Part shown: in pieces, positions 13,698 through 20,237 of the stretch
How positions within the stretch are numbered: position 1 is the stretch's first letter
How the letters are laid out: each line of letters opens with the position of its first letter
Assembly (NCBI GenBank): GCA_049299895.1
Contig: JBAQYF010000027.1
Span: forward strand, 1 to 20,237
Direction: 5' to 3'
DNA: 20,237 nucleotides
From: CAIYYO01 sp049299895
GTDB lineage: Archaea; Altiarchaeota; Altiarchaeia; IMC4; QMZM01
Translations under genes and position numbers: made by a program
Notes under the pieces: model-generated
What the model was told of the DNA's origin: nothing
Databases searched by the model: none
The model's input: only the letters and a program-made list of their open reading frames with translations

Positions 13698-14212
13698 AAC
13701 TGATAAAGAAAGAAGCATTATTCAAAGGAGACTACACCCTGTCCTCCGGGAAAAAGAGCGGCTACTACATAGACCTGCGCCTCATAACGATGAGCTCCGA
13801 AGGAGCATACCTCATAGCAAACATACTCTTCGACGAACTAAAAGAAGAAAACATAGACGCGATAGGCGGCCTGACAATGGGCGCAGACCCGATAGCCGCG
13901 GCATATGCGGCAATAAGCTTCATGAGAGGAAAACCCTCCTCCGCATTCATCATCAGAAAAGAAGAAAAAAAACACGGCAAAGGAAAGCTCATAGAAGGCC
14001 CCCTGAAGAAAGGCGCAAGAGTGGTCATAGTAGACGACGTAGCGACCAGCGGAGGCTCCCTCATAAAAGCGATCGAAGCCGCGGAAAAGGAAGGATGCAC
14101 GGTGGTGAAAGTAATGTCTCTCGTCGACAGAAACGAAGGCGCATCGTCCGAACTGGCTAAAAGAGGATACGCGCTGCAACCCCTCTACAATCTAAAAGAC
14201 CTTGGGGTATAG
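13664..14212 (+). CDS. pyrE: Orotate phosphoribosyltransferase
   Basis: The 182-residue protein is a standard-length PyrE. TLSSGKKSGYYIDLR is near residues 25-39, GGLTMGADPIAAA near 68-80, IRKEEKKHGKGKLIEG near 96-111, and the PRPP-binding VVIVDDVATSGGS at about 121-133. It joins orotate to PRPP, giving OMP in pyrimidine synthesis. I kept the ATG at 13664, inside nadK, because the residues before the first conserved helix fit the family's usual N-terminus. The short overlap implies coupling with nadK. The next gene has its own TATA box. Confidence 0.95.
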   Translation: METQDHRRRLLELIKKEALFKGDYTLSSGKKSGYYIDLRLITMSSEGAYLIANILFDELKEENIDAIGGLTMGADPIAAAYAAISFMRGKPSSAFIIRKEEKKHGKGKLIEGPLKKGARVVIVDDVATSGGSLIKAIEAAEKEGCTVVKVMSLVDRNEGASSELAKRGYALQPLYNLKDLGV

Positions 14213-14223
14213 AACCCCGTTGC

Positions 14224-14233
14224 GTATATTAAG
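14224..14233 (+). promoter_or_regulatory. TATA box of the pilin-like cluster
   Basis: GTATATTAAG is centred 26 nt before the ATG at 14254, the leaderless spacing. The three pilin-like genes follow with gaps of 3 and 9 nt, so one promoter should serve all. Confidence 0.6.
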
Positions 14234-14253
14234 TCCTTCCGACGATTATTTAA

Positions 14254-16263
14254 ATGAGAATGAACCGGAAAGGATACGTGTACACCGTCATATCCATGCT
14301 GCTGGCGCTGGTGCTCTTAGCGGTGGTTTCGCTTTATTACGAGTCCTATAAGAGCGCAACCGATCTATCCCCCGCTAAAATACGGACAGACGAATTACAC
14401 TACTTCGTAGAGTCCTCCAAAAAAGACCTTGGAAGAGCAATGTACATTTCCGCGCGCAGGGGAGCAGCATACCTGGACGATTATGTGATAAACAATCACA
14501 CAACCCTCGCCGACGCGACGCTTACCCTGGAACAGGTCATGGCCAACGGGACAATCACCTCGGGGAGCACATTCAACATCCCCTACATGCAGAACCAGAC
14601 CCTGACCGCGTTCATCTCCTCCCTGCAAACAACCGGTTCCGAACTCCGGTTCAGAACAAACATCTCGCTGCGGACGATAGAAATCTACCCCTACGATTCC
14701 CTGCATTTCCTGGTACTGGCCAAATACAATTACAGCATCGCCGACCTCGACACCGCAGAAGGCGGCGTGTGCGGCTATGAAAACGAGAACCAAACACTCT
14801 ACGTCCTAATACCCATAGACGGCCTGGAGGACCCGTTGTATGCATTGAAAACCACAAACAAAGTCAGCAGGGTATACAACCACAGCACAAGCAGCGGCAT
14901 ACAGACCCTTGCATATGCTGCAAAAGGCAAGGGACTCGGCGGAGGGATAGTATACGACATAAGCAAAGAAGAAGGGGACCAGGATCTCCTGATAGCCGAC
15001 TATAATGATCTAACCCCCTGGCTTGTTCCCTACACGGTCTTTGTCATAAACACCACTAGTGCCGGCAGCGACCCCCTGGTGTGGGCCGACTTTTCAACCC
15101 CCTCAAAGATCGTACTAAACTCCTCCGGCGGCGTAATAGACTACTACTCCGAAACCCTCACAAACGCGGGCTTCCCCTACGTTTCCGGGATCACAACCTC
15201 GATCAATTTCTCCGATAAAGAATATGTGATAATACAAAACGGCAATTCCCCCCGGATACTCTACCTGGAGACGGCAAACGACATAGTAAACCGCCTATAT
15301 GCCAACAGCACAAACGGCTCCTGCTTTTTCGACCGCCTGGAAGGCAACGCGAACCTGTCCCAGAAATACCGGGATCAGGCAGCAATAGCCAGGTCCATTC
15401 TCGATCAACCGAACACCGCAACAGTAGGCATCGAAAGCTACGTCAACCTGCCCGACATGAATTCCTCCGGCCTATACCCCGACATTACACCCTATGAAGG
15501 CTATTCCTCTATAGACCATCTATACTTCCAGGAAATATCCGGTAAATGGGTATACGGCACGCCTTACTGGTTCAGAATGGATGCGTATAACCTCAAAATC
15601 AAGAACCTGACCGATTACTGCTACGATGATTACGCTGCAGTATGGCACTTTGAAGAATACCACAATGACGGGCCGGGTGATTACACATATGAGGGCTCGC
15701 ACAATGCGCCCAACCTGGACTTATCCGGCGATTCGAATATAGTCTCCGGAGGCATAAACGGCAATTGCCTCGAACTTGCCAATTCAGGCAAAGCAGAGGC
15801 ATACGTCAACGTGTCCGAGACGGAATACGCCGTCGGGCTGTGGATCTGGCCCGATCCCTCATGCAGTGAATGCGGGATATTCTCAACCGATACCGGAGAC
15901 GACTCGAAAAATGACCGGAACATCTACCTAAACGGAGTCATGAATCTATGCGCCGACCTGTTTGTCTCAGGCACAGACCCGATATGCACCGCAGACACAT
16001 ATTCCGACAACCGCTGGCATTATGTGGTCCACACGTATTCAAACAAATCCGGGGCAGGCGGGAGACACAAACTATACGTCGACGGAGCCCTAAAGGCGAC
16101 CGGCGCCGTCAGTTATTCAAACCGCACCGCCCAGGAAAGAATAATAATAGGTTATTCGACAAAAGTCAGCAACCCCTTCATAGGCCTGATAGACGACGTC
16201 AAGATATGGAACCGCACGCTGGAAGCGCGGGAGATAACAGAAGAATACGAGAAATTACTCTAA
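14254..16263 (+). CDS. Pilin-like surface protein with C-terminal LamG-like domain
   Basis: The 669-residue protein starts with a class III/prepilin-like signal: MRMNRKG, then YVYTVISMLLALVLLAVVS, with probable cleavage after G7. A large extracellular region (about 30-460) is rich in Asn, Ser, Thr and Tyr. The C-terminal 460-669 forms a LamG-like jelly roll that starts AVWHFEE and ends GLIDDVKIWNRTLEAREI, the usual end of such domains. I count about 19 N-x-S/T sequons, suggesting heavy N-glycosylation. Such a protein would sit at the cell surface, anchored or built into a filament, and bind sugars or surfaces. It is first in a three-gene cluster. Confidence 0.78.
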   Translation: MRMNRKGYVYTVISMLLALVLLAVVSLYYESYKSATDLSPAKIRTDELHYFVESSKKDLGRAMYISARRGAAYLDDYVINNHTTLADATLTLEQVMANGTITSGSTFNIPYMQNQTLTAFISSLQTTGSELRFRTNISLRTIEIYPYDSLHFLVLAKYNYSIADLDTAEGGVCGYENENQTLYVLIPIDGLEDPLYALKTTNKVSRVYNHSTSSGIQTLAYAAKGKGLGGGIVYDISKEEGDQDLLIADYNDLTPWLVPYTVFVINTTSAGSDPLVWADFSTPSKIVLNSSGGVIDYYSETLTNAGFPYVSGITTSINFSDKEYVIIQNGNSPRILYLETANDIVNRLYANSTNGSCFFDRLEGNANLSQKYRDQAAIARSILDQPNTATVGIESYVNLPDMNSSGLYPDITPYEGYSSIDHLYFQEISGKWVYGTPYWFRMDAYNLKIKNLTDYCYDDYAAVWHFEEYHNDGPGDYTYEGSHNAPNLDLSGDSNIVSGGINGNCLELANSGKAEAYVNVSETEYAVGLWIWPDPSCSECGIFSTDTGDDSKNDRNIYLNGVMNLCADLFVSGTDPICTADTYSDNRWHYVVHTYSNKSGAGGRHKLYVDGALKATGAVSYSNRTAQERIIIGYSTKVSNPFIGLIDDVKIWNRTLEAREITEEYEKLL

Positions 16264-16266
16264 AAA

Positions 16267-16722
16267 ATGAATTACAAAAACAAAGCCCAGGTAAGCCTTG
16301 AATACCTCATAGTTACCTCCCTGGTCCTCCTGTTCCTCGTAGTAATGGGTGTGATACTCTACCAAAAATACTCCGAGTGGGCGGACCTTAGAACGCATCT
16401 TGCAGGCAGATCCGCCGCAAACACGGTGGCCGAGAGCATAAACCAGGTGGTGGTATCAGGGGACGGATACTGGCAGACGTTCTCAGTTCGCAGCAGATAT
16501 CCCGGGGACGAATTCAACATAACCTTCAAACGTAACGAACCCACGGTATTCATAGACCTGCAGGACATGACCATGCACGCGCCTCTTCTAACAATGAACG
16601 TAACCTGCTGTCCCCCAACATGCGTTATCGACGGCGAAAAGACGATACTGCCGATAAACAACACCCTCTCCTCAAGGGTTATTAACCACGGGAACGTAAT
16701 CTTTATCGGAAGGGTCTGCTAA
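16267..16722 (+). CDS. Class III signal peptide pilin-like protein
   Basis: The 151-residue protein begins MNYKNKA, followed by QVSLEYLIVTSLVLLFLVVMG, of which the QxSxE motif QVSLE is the archaeal class III signal recognised by EppA-type peptidases. Cleavage is expected between A7 and Q8. The hydrophobic helix would form the filament core, and the roughly 115-residue head has three sequons and cysteines at C-C-P-P-T-C. Among the three clustered genes this has the canonical pilin form and may be a filament subunit, with the LamG proteins as minor tip or adhesin subunits. It follows the previous gene by 3 nt. Confidence 0.85.
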   Translation: MNYKNKAQVSLEYLIVTSLVLLFLVVMGVILYQKYSEWADLRTHLAGRSAANTVAESINQVVVSGDGYWQTFSVRSRYPGDEFNITFKRNEPTVFIDLQDMTMHAPLLTMNVTCCPPTCVIDGEKTILPINNTLSSRVINHGNVIFIGRVC

Positions 16723-16731
16723 AAAAACAAA

Positions 16732-18102
16732 ATGCATCTGAACCGGAAAGCCCAGATATTCACCTGGGACATAATCCTTGCAACCGTGATCTTCCTCGTA
16801 GTCCTGGGTACAATACTCTTCCTCTGGACCGACACTCTAGAAGACATAGACTCGGCAGACACCGAATACGAGCTCACATGGCTTGCTACCGCAGTGTCCG
16901 AGCAACTCGCAAGGACCCCGGGATACCCAGTCAATTGGACGCATTCCCCGAATCTTGGCAATATCACCGTCATAGGGCTCGCCGACACCAGGAGAATAGG
17001 CAACGATACAAAAACGCTTGACAGAGTGCTGGACCCCGATAAGGTCATATACTTTATTAACCTCACCCAAGACACGCCCACCGACCAAAGCAAGTACGCC
17101 CGGCTGCGCAACCGCGTTTTCGGAACCGGAAAATACGATTTCTACGTGGAACTCTCATGTCTCGATAAGGGCGTTCTGGACTGCTTTGAAGGCCTGCACT
17201 TCGACAGCATCGCGAACGCCAACATCACGTGCAACGCGTCTAATACGACATTTTATATCTCGAACTACACTCTGAGCACCGACTCCGCGCTTGCAGCCCT
17301 ATGGATGATGAACCAAGACGAAGGGACGTACCTCCCGGACTCCTCCCGGAACAGCAACGACGGGACAATCTACGGAGGTCAATGGGTTAGCGGAAAATAC
17401 GGGAACGCATTGGCCTTTGACGGCAACGACTACGCAGAGATACCCAATTCCGCCTCCCTTGAAAACATAACCGAACACAACTACACCCTGATGGCATGGT
17501 ATAATCCAGCCGGCCTTCCGCCAAGCACCCCCGGGCACGAGCGTCACGCGATAATAAGCAAGAAGGGTTTCCATACCCAACTTACATACAACAACGATTC
17601 CACCTTCAGGTTCGAGACCTGGAACTCGTCGAATGCAATGATCTACGTCCAGTCAACCGACACATACGCTCCCGGGCAGTGGTATTTCGTGACCGGGGTA
17701 GTTGATGTAACCTCCAAAAACCTGTCCCTGTACGTGAACGGCCAACTGGCCGCAAGCACCCTCTATTATGGCGCTCTACGGCACTATCCCTCCACGACCC
17801 TGTTCCGAATAGGCCTGGCCAACAGCATAGGATCAAATTACGACTACGCGGCAAACGGCACCATCGACAACGTTAAGATACTGAGCCGCGCGCTCTCATC
17901 TGCCGAAGCGCTGCATGAATACCAAAACGACAAATACTGCCGCTTCGGCGAGAGCATTTTAATGAACGACACAAGCTACCAGTTATACGACTCAAAGACC
18001 GTCACCTTCCGCAAAGCAAGAAACGAAACTTTATTCGACGACGACACGGCATTCCTTGAACCAACCGCCACTCTGAAAGTTGTCGTATACCGGATAGAAT
18101 AA
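16732..18102 (+). CDS. Pilin-like surface protein with internal LamG domain
   Basis: The 456-residue protein begins MHLNRKA, followed by a degenerate class III motif, QIFTWDIIL, and a hydrophobic helix, with cleavage likely after A7. A pilin-type region (about 30-180) is followed by a LamG-like domain at about 186-400 (ALWMMNQDEGTYLPDSSRNSNDG at the start, given here by its ends ALWMMN and SRNSNDG, and GTIDNVKILSRALSSAEA at the end). A C-terminal segment (400-456) then resumes with CRFGES and VTFRKARNETL. The LamG thus looks inserted into a pilin-like protein rather than appended. I count about 16 sequons. It ends the cluster, before T-rich sequence. Confidence 0.78.
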   Translation: MHLNRKAQIFTWDIILATVIFLVVLGTILFLWTDTLEDIDSADTEYELTWLATAVSEQLARTPGYPVNWTHSPNLGNITVIGLADTRRIGNDTKTLDRVLDPDKVIYFINLTQDTPTDQSKYARLRNRVFGTGKYDFYVELSCLDKGVLDCFEGLHFDSIANANITCNASNTTFYISNYTLSTDSALAALWMMNQDEGTYLPDSSRNSNDGTIYGGQWVSGKYGNALAFDGNDYAEIPNSASLENITEHNYTLMAWYNPAGLPPSTPGHERHAIISKKGFHTQLTYNNDSTFRFETWNSSNAMIYVQSTDTYAPGQWYFVTGVVDVTSKNLSLYVNGQLAASTLYYGALRHYPSTTLFRIGLANSIGSNYDYAANGTIDNVKILSRALSSAEALHEYQNDKYCRFGESILMNDTSYQLYDSKTVTFRKARNETLFDDDTAFLEPTATLKVVVYRIE

Positions 18103-18138
18103 ATATTTTTTGCGGTTTTTCCCTCAGTTTTTTTATTG
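18103..18138 (+). terminator. T-rich terminator after the pilin-like cluster
   Basis: Three T-runs of 6, 5 and 7 lie within 35 nt of the stop codon, in the style of archaeal termination. Confidence 0.55.
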
Positions 18139-18206
18139 CTCTCCTGATAAATGGCCGAATATTTATCTAATAATATCCCTAAATTTTTACATGTATCGGA
18201 AGGCGA

Positions 18207-18353
18207 ATGACACAGGTCAGTCCACCCAGGATTTCTTATGACCCACACCCCGGTTCCTGGCACGCAAAAATCGACGGCGAAACACGACACGTCCCGGTCG
18301 ATTGGCGGCGACGAAAATTAGACGGCGCTTTTTGCGGATTCCGACCTTACTAA
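18207..18353 (+). CDS. Possible 48-residue small protein
   Basis: An ATG preceded by GGAAGG, about 3 nt away, opens a 48-codon frame ending at TAA 18351-18353. The product starts MTQVSPPRISYDPHPGSWH and continues with an Arg-rich centre (VDWRRRK) to FCGFRPY. Two tryptophans and a basic centre are seen. It uses CGA and CGG arginine codons, which neighbours use little. No family is recognised, and it may be chance. Confidence 0.3.
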   Translation: MTQVSPPRISYDPHPGSWHAKIDGETRHVPVDWRRRKLDGAFCGFRPY

Positions 18354-18403
18354 CGGGGCTGACTTTAAACCGACGCCAGGAATATCCCTTTTGTCAACAC
18401 CCA

Positions 18404-18424
18404 AACCGCCCGCGTGGGGCGGTT
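18404..18424. repeat. Perfect 8-bp hairpin in the ilvE upstream gap
   Basis: AACCGCCC and GGGCGGTT flank a 5-nt GCGTG loop. No T-tract follows, so it is unlikely to be a terminator. It may be part of an RNA or a repeated extragenic element. Confidence 0.5.
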
Positions 18425-18639
18425 AGACAGTGATTGATCAAGCGTCAGCTAAAATACATTGCATCCGGATTACGAACTGTGAACGGGTAATTACGTGAAA
18501 AAACGGGAAAACACGCGCAAACCCCTAATCGGCTGTTTGCAAATCAAATAAACTTTTCTTTTAGGCAATTTAAACCCATAAACGAAATTATTATCACAAA
18601 AAAAACACCCTAAAGCGATCCTATAACCTGAAAGATAAA

Positions 18640-19554
18640 ATGCCAATACCCGAAACAGAAAAGATATGGATGAACGGAAAACTCGTAGACTGGAAAGACG
18701 CAAAAATACACGTCTTAACACACGCCCTGCACTACGGATCAGGGGTATTCGAAGGCATACGCTGCTACAACACAGACAAAGGCCCCGCAGTATTCCGGCT
18801 GGTAGAACACATGGAACGCCTGGAAGACTCGGCCAGGATGTACATGAAGACGATCCCCTACACGACAGACGACCTCTGCCAGGCAACAAAAGACCTGATA
18901 AAAGCAAACAAACTAAAAGAATGCTACATACGCCCGATAGTATACCGCGGCTACGGCGAGATGGGACTAAACCCCCTCAAAGCGCCCGTAGACGTAGCGA
19001 TCGCGGCATGGAAATGGGGCTCGTACCTGGGAGAAGAAGGCCTGAAGAACGGCATACGCGCAAAGATATCCTCATTCCAAAGGATAGCCCCAAACATAAT
19101 GCCCTCCGGCGCAAAAGCAACAGGACAATACCTTAACTCGATCCTCGCAAAACTGGAAGCAATCGACGTAGGATACGACGAAGCGATACTGCTCGACAAC
19201 CGAGGCTTCGTATCAGAAGGCCCAGGAGAAAACATCTTCATCGTAAAGAACGGCGTCCTGTACACTCCGCCCGAACACGCAAGCATCCTGATGGGGCTGA
19301 CAAGGGACTCGGCGATAAAGATCGCAAGAGACATGGAATACGAAGTAGAAGAGACTGACATCACCCGCGGAATGCTGTACCTCGCAGACGAAGCATTCTT
19401 CACGGGAAGCGCGGCAGAGATAACTCCGATTCGGATAGTGGACGGAAGAGAGATCGGAAAACCCGGGCCGGTGACGAAGGCGATACAGGCGAAGTACTTC
19501 GACGTGGTGCACGGGAAGGACAAGAAGTATGAGGACTGGCTTGACTACGTCTGA
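18640..19554 (+). CDS. ilvE: Branched-chain amino acid aminotransferase
   Basis: The 304-residue class IV aminotransferase has ALHYGSGVFEGIR near 28-40, IRPIVYRGYGEMG near 107-119, and the PLP-binding Lys159 in SGAKATGQY, the same number as in E. coli IlvE. SEGPGENIF, LMGLTRDSAIKIA and FFTGSAAEITPI follow. It exchanges amino groups between glutamate and the 2-oxo acids of Val, Leu and Ile. The length is typical. It is monocistronic: its upstream gap is long and a T-rich terminator follows. The start ATG is the only one that gives the family N-terminus (IWMNGKLVDW). Confidence 0.94.
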   Translation: MPIPETEKIWMNGKLVDWKDAKIHVLTHALHYGSGVFEGIRCYNTDKGPAVFRLVEHMERLEDSARMYMKTIPYTTDDLCQATKDLIKANKLKECYIRPIVYRGYGEMGLNPLKAPVDVAIAAWKWGSYLGEEGLKNGIRAKISSFQRIAPNIMPSGAKATGQYLNSILAKLEAIDVGYDEAILLDNRGFVSEGPGENIFIVKNGVLYTPPEHASILMGLTRDSAIKIARDMEYEVEETDITRGMLYLADEAFFTGSAAEITPIRIVDGREIGKPGPVTKAIQAKYFDVVHGKDKKYEDWLDYV

Positions 19555-19557
19555 GCC

Positions 19558-19570
19558 CTTTTTCTTTTTT
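19558..19570 (+). terminator. T-rich terminator after ilvE
   Basis: Two T-runs (5 and 6) split by one C begin 4 nt after the ilvE stop. Confidence 0.55.
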
Positions 19571-19611
19571 AAGACAAAAAGAAAAAGTGCTTCAGCCCAA
19601 AAAGAAAAAAT

Positions 19612-19630
19612 GTGCGGCCCAAGGCCGCAC
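19612..19630. repeat. Perfect 8-bp hairpin downstream of ilvE
   Basis: GTGCGGCC and GGCCGCAC flank a 3-nt CAA loop. It lies in the 184-nt gap between the convergent ilvE and DUF1801 genes, preceded by A-rich sequence. On the minus strand T-rich sequence follows it, so it may act as a terminator for the DUF1801 gene. Confidence 0.55.
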
Positions 19631-19648
19631 TGACTTTGTTGTTCTTAT

Positions 19649-19662
19649 TGTAGTGCCCAACT
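19649..19662 (-). repeat. Short repeat family, short copy E6 (one mismatch)
   Basis: The minus strand reads AGTTGGGCACTACA, which differs from copies E4 and E5 at one of 14 positions. It lies 76 nt after the DUF1801 stop. Confidence 0.5.
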
Positions 19663-19738
19663 TCCTCTCTGGCTTAGTTCGTCAGTATACGGCTGGCGCA
19701 GGAACGCCATATGTGTGTTGTGAGCTTAAAAATATTTT

Positions 19739-20107
19739 TCACTTTCTATTTGCGTTTTCCTTCACTCTAAACTTTACGATTTTTTCGATCAGGTCAAATG
19801 GGATCGGCTTATCCATCGGGAATTTTACGGAACCTTTTGCTCCTTGATACTGCGATAATTCTTTTTTGAATGCCGCGGTCCCTGAAGGCGTCGGATAAAA
19901 TCCAATATGATCTTTCCAGCCGGCGAAATATACTAAAACTCTGCCGTTTTGTTTGAATGCGGGCATTTGATAGCCGATCGTCTCAACGGCATCCGGCGCC
20001 TCTTTTTGTATTGTCCGCCTTACCTTTTCAAGAATGACCTGAACCCCCTCCGGAAAGGTTTTGATGTATTCATCGACAGTCTTAAATTTTTTCCCGCTCA
20101 CAGCCAC
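19739..20107 (-). CDS. DUF1801 (YdhG-like) family protein
   Basis: The 122-residue protein matches DUF1801: KFKTVDEYIKTFP, VQVILEKVRRTIQKEAPDAVETIGYQMPAF (given by its ends VQVILEKV and GYQMPAF), then FAGWKDHIGFYP and KGSVKFPMDKPIPFDLI. The family has a small alpha/beta fold related to frataxin and YdhG; its molecular role is unclear. The GTG start at 20107 is only a few bases from the IS end at 20112, so the native promoter, and perhaps the first codons, have been displaced. A second GTG at 20101 is an alternative. Expression now depends on any promoter in the IS end. Confidence 0.85.
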   Translation of the reverse strand: MAVSGKKFKTVDEYIKTFPEGVQVILEKVRRTIQKEAPDAVETIGYQMPAFKQNGRVLVYFAGWKDHIGFYPTPSGTAAFKKELSQYQGAKGSVKFPMDKPIPFDLIEKIVKFRVKENANRK

Positions 20108-20111
20108 ATTA

Positions 20112-20237
20112 TTGGAGTGCGCCCCTTAAAGTGGACAGGTAGTTAAGTTTTTGTAGGGGAAAATAATTTTAAGGGGTGCATAAATGGAGTCACGTAGGAG
20201 GTTCACTCGGGACTTTAAATTGAAGGTTTTAAGTGAA
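20112..20237 (+). mobile_element. Right copy of the IS3-family insertion sequence end (partial)
   Basis: An exact inverted copy of 1-125. The terminal repeat starts TGGAGTGCGCCCC at 20113, the leader follows, and the OrfA-like frame begins at 20184 and runs off the window. The IS inserted 5 nt upstream of the DUF1801 start. Both visible copies show the same IS end, pointing outward from the window. Confidence 0.8.
20184..20237 (+). CDS. IS3-family transposase OrfA-like protein, N-terminal fragment
   Basis: Identical to the fragment at 1-53 with one more codon: MESRRRFTRDFKLKVLSE, cut off by the window end. It is the start of the helix-turn-helix OrfA of an IS3-family element, read away from the window. 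Confidence 0.65.
   Translation, partial: MESRRRFTRDFKLKVLSE

Larger units (their letters stand above)
18139..18639 (+). other. 500-nt gap with a possible small ORF and a hairpin
   Basis: No tRNA, rRNA or CRISPR pattern is visible. The gap contains the short frame at 18207-18353 and a perfect 8-bp hairpin at 18404-18424. An AT-rich stretch at 18540-18600 probably holds the ilvE promoter, although no TATA box stands at the usual distance. A GC-rich middle (18225-18430) inside AT-rich flanks would fit a structured RNA or a short transferred fragment. Confidence 0.4.

Noticed and set aside
18139..18639. tRNA, SRP RNA or RNase P RNA in the long gap
   Set aside because: I found no T-loop GTTCGAAT-like sequence, no SRP helix-8 core and no RNase P conserved blocks by eye. 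A covariance search would be decisive.

Overview
The window looks like archaeal chromosome, probably a DPANN or euryarchaeal lineage from a metagenome. The evidence is PurP-type purine synthesis, archaeal DnaG, a LonB-type AAA+ ATPase, an archaeal-type L-aspartate dehydrogenase, a PRC-barrel protein, class III (pilin-like) signal peptides, several TATA boxes about 26-30 nt before start codons (leaderless genes) and T-rich terminators. I cannot name the genus. Both ends run into the same insertion sequence: positions 1-125 and 20112-20236 are exact inverted copies carrying an IS3-family left end and the first codons of an OrfA-like transposase that points outward. The window is therefore either a contig broken at a multi-copy IS or a segment between two inverted IS copies.

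Layout. 1-125: IS end, which cuts the C-terminus of a GIY-YIG nuclease gene (to 579). 580-787: GC-rich hairpin cluster. 788-3835: tight + strand operon with two tandem purP paralogues (the first with a degenerate ATP-binding loop), a protein made of two internal repeats, and a DUF167/YggU protein. 4109-6933: dnaG and a LonB-like ATPase that has a zinc ribbon and no protease domain. 7034-7755: orphan gene between copies of a short repeat. 7756-9236: OB-fold protein plus serB with two ACT domains. 9237-10766 (minus): a paralogue of the orphan gene, a TAGTA-rich low-complexity tract and a secreted protein, again next to the short repeats. 10822-12431 (minus): traB-like and nadX-like genes, overlapping by 4 nt. 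12520-14212: PRC-barrel protein, NAD kinase and PyrE. 14254-18102: three genes with pilin-type N-termini, two of them carrying LamG-like domains and many N-glycosylation sequons. 18103-18639: long gap with a possible 48-codon ORF and a hairpin. 18640-19554: ilvE. 19739-20107 (minus): DUF1801 protein directly beside the right IS end.

The housekeeping genes cover purine (purP), pyrimidine (pyrE), NAD(P) (nadX, nadK), serine (serB) and branched-chain amino acid (ilvE) metabolism, so this cell is not a fully stripped parasite. The accessory material is the IS ends, the orphan paralogue pair with its associated repeats, the secreted protein and the LamG pilin-like cluster. The most interesting items are the short-repeat family (three long and three short copies) beside orphan genes at 7034-7649 and 9868-10818, the LamG pilin-like surface cluster, and the protease-less zinc-ribbon LonB homologue.
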